Shown one piece after another: positions 62,574 to 64,000 of a stretch of 64,000 nucleotides of DNA. Made by a program: the position numbers and the translations under genes. Source of the DNA: Polychytrium aggregatum (lineage: Eukaryota; Chytridiomycota; Chytridiomycetes; Polychytriales). The stretch spans positions 434,001 to 498,000 of the forward strand of contig NW_026516205.1 of assembly GCF_025602895.1 (NCBI RefSeq), read 5' to 3'. The notes beneath the pieces were generated by a model. It ran no database searches and was not told the origin of the DNA. It saw only the letters and a program-made list of their open reading frames with translations. Within the stretch, counting starts at the first letter, position 1. The number at the start of each line of letters is the position of its first letter.

Positions 62574-64000
62574 ATCTTGCAGGTATGGCAGGACTCGATG
62601 TACTTCTCGACGGTGCGCTTCATTCCAGGCCAGTATGCGACTTTGGCCAGTCGGTCGTATGTCTTCTCGACTCCAAAGTGTCCAGCGAGGGGCGAGTCGT
62701 GGACCTCTTGGAGCAACTTGGTCTTCAGCGACGGAATGTCCGGCACACAGACACGGCTGTCCTTCTTCAGGAGGAGCAGGCCATCACGCACTGTGTACTC
62801 GGATGATTCGTCGTCCTTGGGGAGCTTAGACACCTTTCGGAACAGTTCTCCGAACTGTTTGTCGTTGGCGATGTTGTCTCGGACAACATCCAGCATCGTG
62901 TTGTCGACACTGACAGTCGACTCGTACAGTGACGCCAATTGGTAGTCGGGGCGTCGGGACAGTGCGTCAGGCACCACATTGAGTTTGCCTTTCTGGTATA
63001 CAACCTCGTAGTTGTACTCGGCGAGGAACTCCATCCATCGCGCTTGGCGTCGGCTCAGGTTCTTCTTGGTGTCGAGGTAACGCAGTGACTGGTGGTCCGT
63101 CACAATCTTGAAGGGCTTGGCGGTACCGTTGTGATGACCAGCATCACAACGGACCAATGAGATTGTCCCGCATGCTCTCGCCCTCCGCACCAATCATGAG
63201 TCCCCACGTGTTTGTTTGCCCCCATGCATGAGCACGCGCCGTTGCCACCCGCGTCTACTGGTTTCCTGCCTCCCCCACCGCTCGGCACATGTCCCCGGGC
63301 TGTGCCAAGCCTCTCTCGCTTGCACACCAGCCACTCTCGCACCCCCTTCTCGCTTCTCTGTGATGCTCCACCCTTCTCGCCCACTTTTGCCCCTCGACCT
63401 TCTCCCGGTCTATAAATAGCCCTGCATGTCTGAGCCTATGTTGAACACCAGTTCGAACAAAATTTGTTCTTTGGTGTTCGGGGCTAAAAGCTAATAAAGC
63501 TCATACCAAGCACTTGGTCTTCGTCCTTGCGCTTGTTCACTCCTTACAACCGTGGAGGTACACTCGGAACTTCTGCAGCGCGTAGATGATCGCAAGCTGC
63601 TCCTTCTCGTGCACGGGATAGTTGATCTCGTGTTGGGACAGTTTGCGCGACTCGAAGGCAACGGGCCTTCCCTCCTGCATCAAAACAGCTCCCACCGCAA
63701 AGTCGGAGGCGTCGGTGTGCACGGAGACATCCGTGTTCGGGTCGAACACAGCGAGGACAGGAGCGTTCGTCAAGGCGTGCTTGAGGGTCTCGAACGCTTG
63801 GCGTTGTGGGTGGTCCCACACGAAGGGGCACTCTTTGCGGAGTAGGTCCGTGAGTGGACCGGCAGTGCGCGCCAGATCGGGGATGAATCGGCGGTAGTAG
63901 TTGACGAGACCGAGAAACGACTGCACGTCAGAGACGCATGCGAGCGGCGGCCACTCGACCACAGACTTGACCTTGGCGGGGTCGACTTCGATTCCTCTTC
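62574..64000 (-). pseudogene. Family D copy 3, Pol fragment, interrupted by a solo LTR and cut by family E
   Basis: The minus strand encodes part of RT and RNase H (64000 to 63549), and after the solo LTR (TSD ACCGT) RNase H and the integrase finger to SCHTCK (63129-62574). It nearly matches copies 1 and 2; I noticed single-base differences near 62730 and 63849. It ends exactly at the family E LTR and runs out of the window on the right. The rest of the integrase and the 3' LTR are missing. Confidence 0.9.
63130..63548 (-). mobile_element. Solo LTR of a sixth LTR-retrotransposon family (F); orientation uncertain
   Basis: 419 bp, TGTGATG...CTTACA, flanked by ACCGT at 63125-63129 and 63549-63553. 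It interrupts the D reading frame cleanly. On the plus strand it contains TCTATAAATAG near 63409 and AATAAAG near 63491, so the plus strand may be the transcribed sense. No gag or pol is attached: it arose by LTR-LTR recombination or its internal part is elsewhere. Confidence 0.85.

Overview
The window is eukaryotic nuclear DNA, most likely from a fungus and probably an early-diverging one. The evidence is spliceosomal introns of about 110-230 bp in conserved genes, an ERG27-type sterol gene, a site-2 protease, a Fanzor remnant, nuclear tRNA genes and a dense set of chromodomain Ty3/gypsy retrotransposons. The species cannot be named from the sequence.

Left part (1-18.4 kb), host genes. In order: a Fanzor (eukaryotic TnpB-like) C-terminal remnant (1370-1789, +); a six-exon 3-ketosteroid reductase, ERG27/HSD17B7 (3566-1917, -); head-to-head with it a nine-exon site-2 protease, MBTPS2 (3884-6672, +); a long minus-strand gene region with divergent RhoGAP motifs and a 2.5-kb low-complexity ORF (12608-6866); a three-exon mitochondrial ISCA2-type Fe-S assembly gene (13491-14339, +); and a six-exon galactose-1-phosphate uridylyltransferase (14670-16574, +). 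The block lies between two copies of a 510-bp inverted repeat (516-1025 and 17158-17667), identical as far as I compared them. Three tightly packed tRNA genes (Ala-AGC, Lys-CTT, Asn-GTT, minus strand) close it at 18173-18404.

Right part (18.4-64 kb), a nest of retrotransposons. A full-length APE-type LINE (18406-29544) starts one base upstream of tRNA-Ala and has a 15-bp target duplication that includes the first 14 nt of the tRNA. It is followed by the 5' fragment of a second LINE at the same position. Family A (19030-24776) sits inside LINE ORF1. Family C (from 29662) sits in the second LINE. A tandem LTR-internal-LTR-internal-LTR family B block (31556-47585) sits in C, and family D copy 1 (39320-44786) sits in the second B unit. 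Family E (50696-62573) lies between C and a family D fragment, and is itself interrupted by family D copy 2 (55149-60615). A solo LTR (63130-63548) interrupts the last D fragment. Most junctions are exact, with 5-bp target duplications; E is the exception.

How the elements work: all five families carry gag, aspartic protease, RT, RNase H, integrase and a C-terminal chromodomain. A encodes one Gag-Pol ORF. B, C, D and E each place pol in the -1 frame behind a GGGAAAC or GGGAAAT heptamer, then a 7-nt spacer, then a stem-loop. A, B and D share one tRNA-type primer binding site. E instead shows the signature of Tf1-like self-priming.
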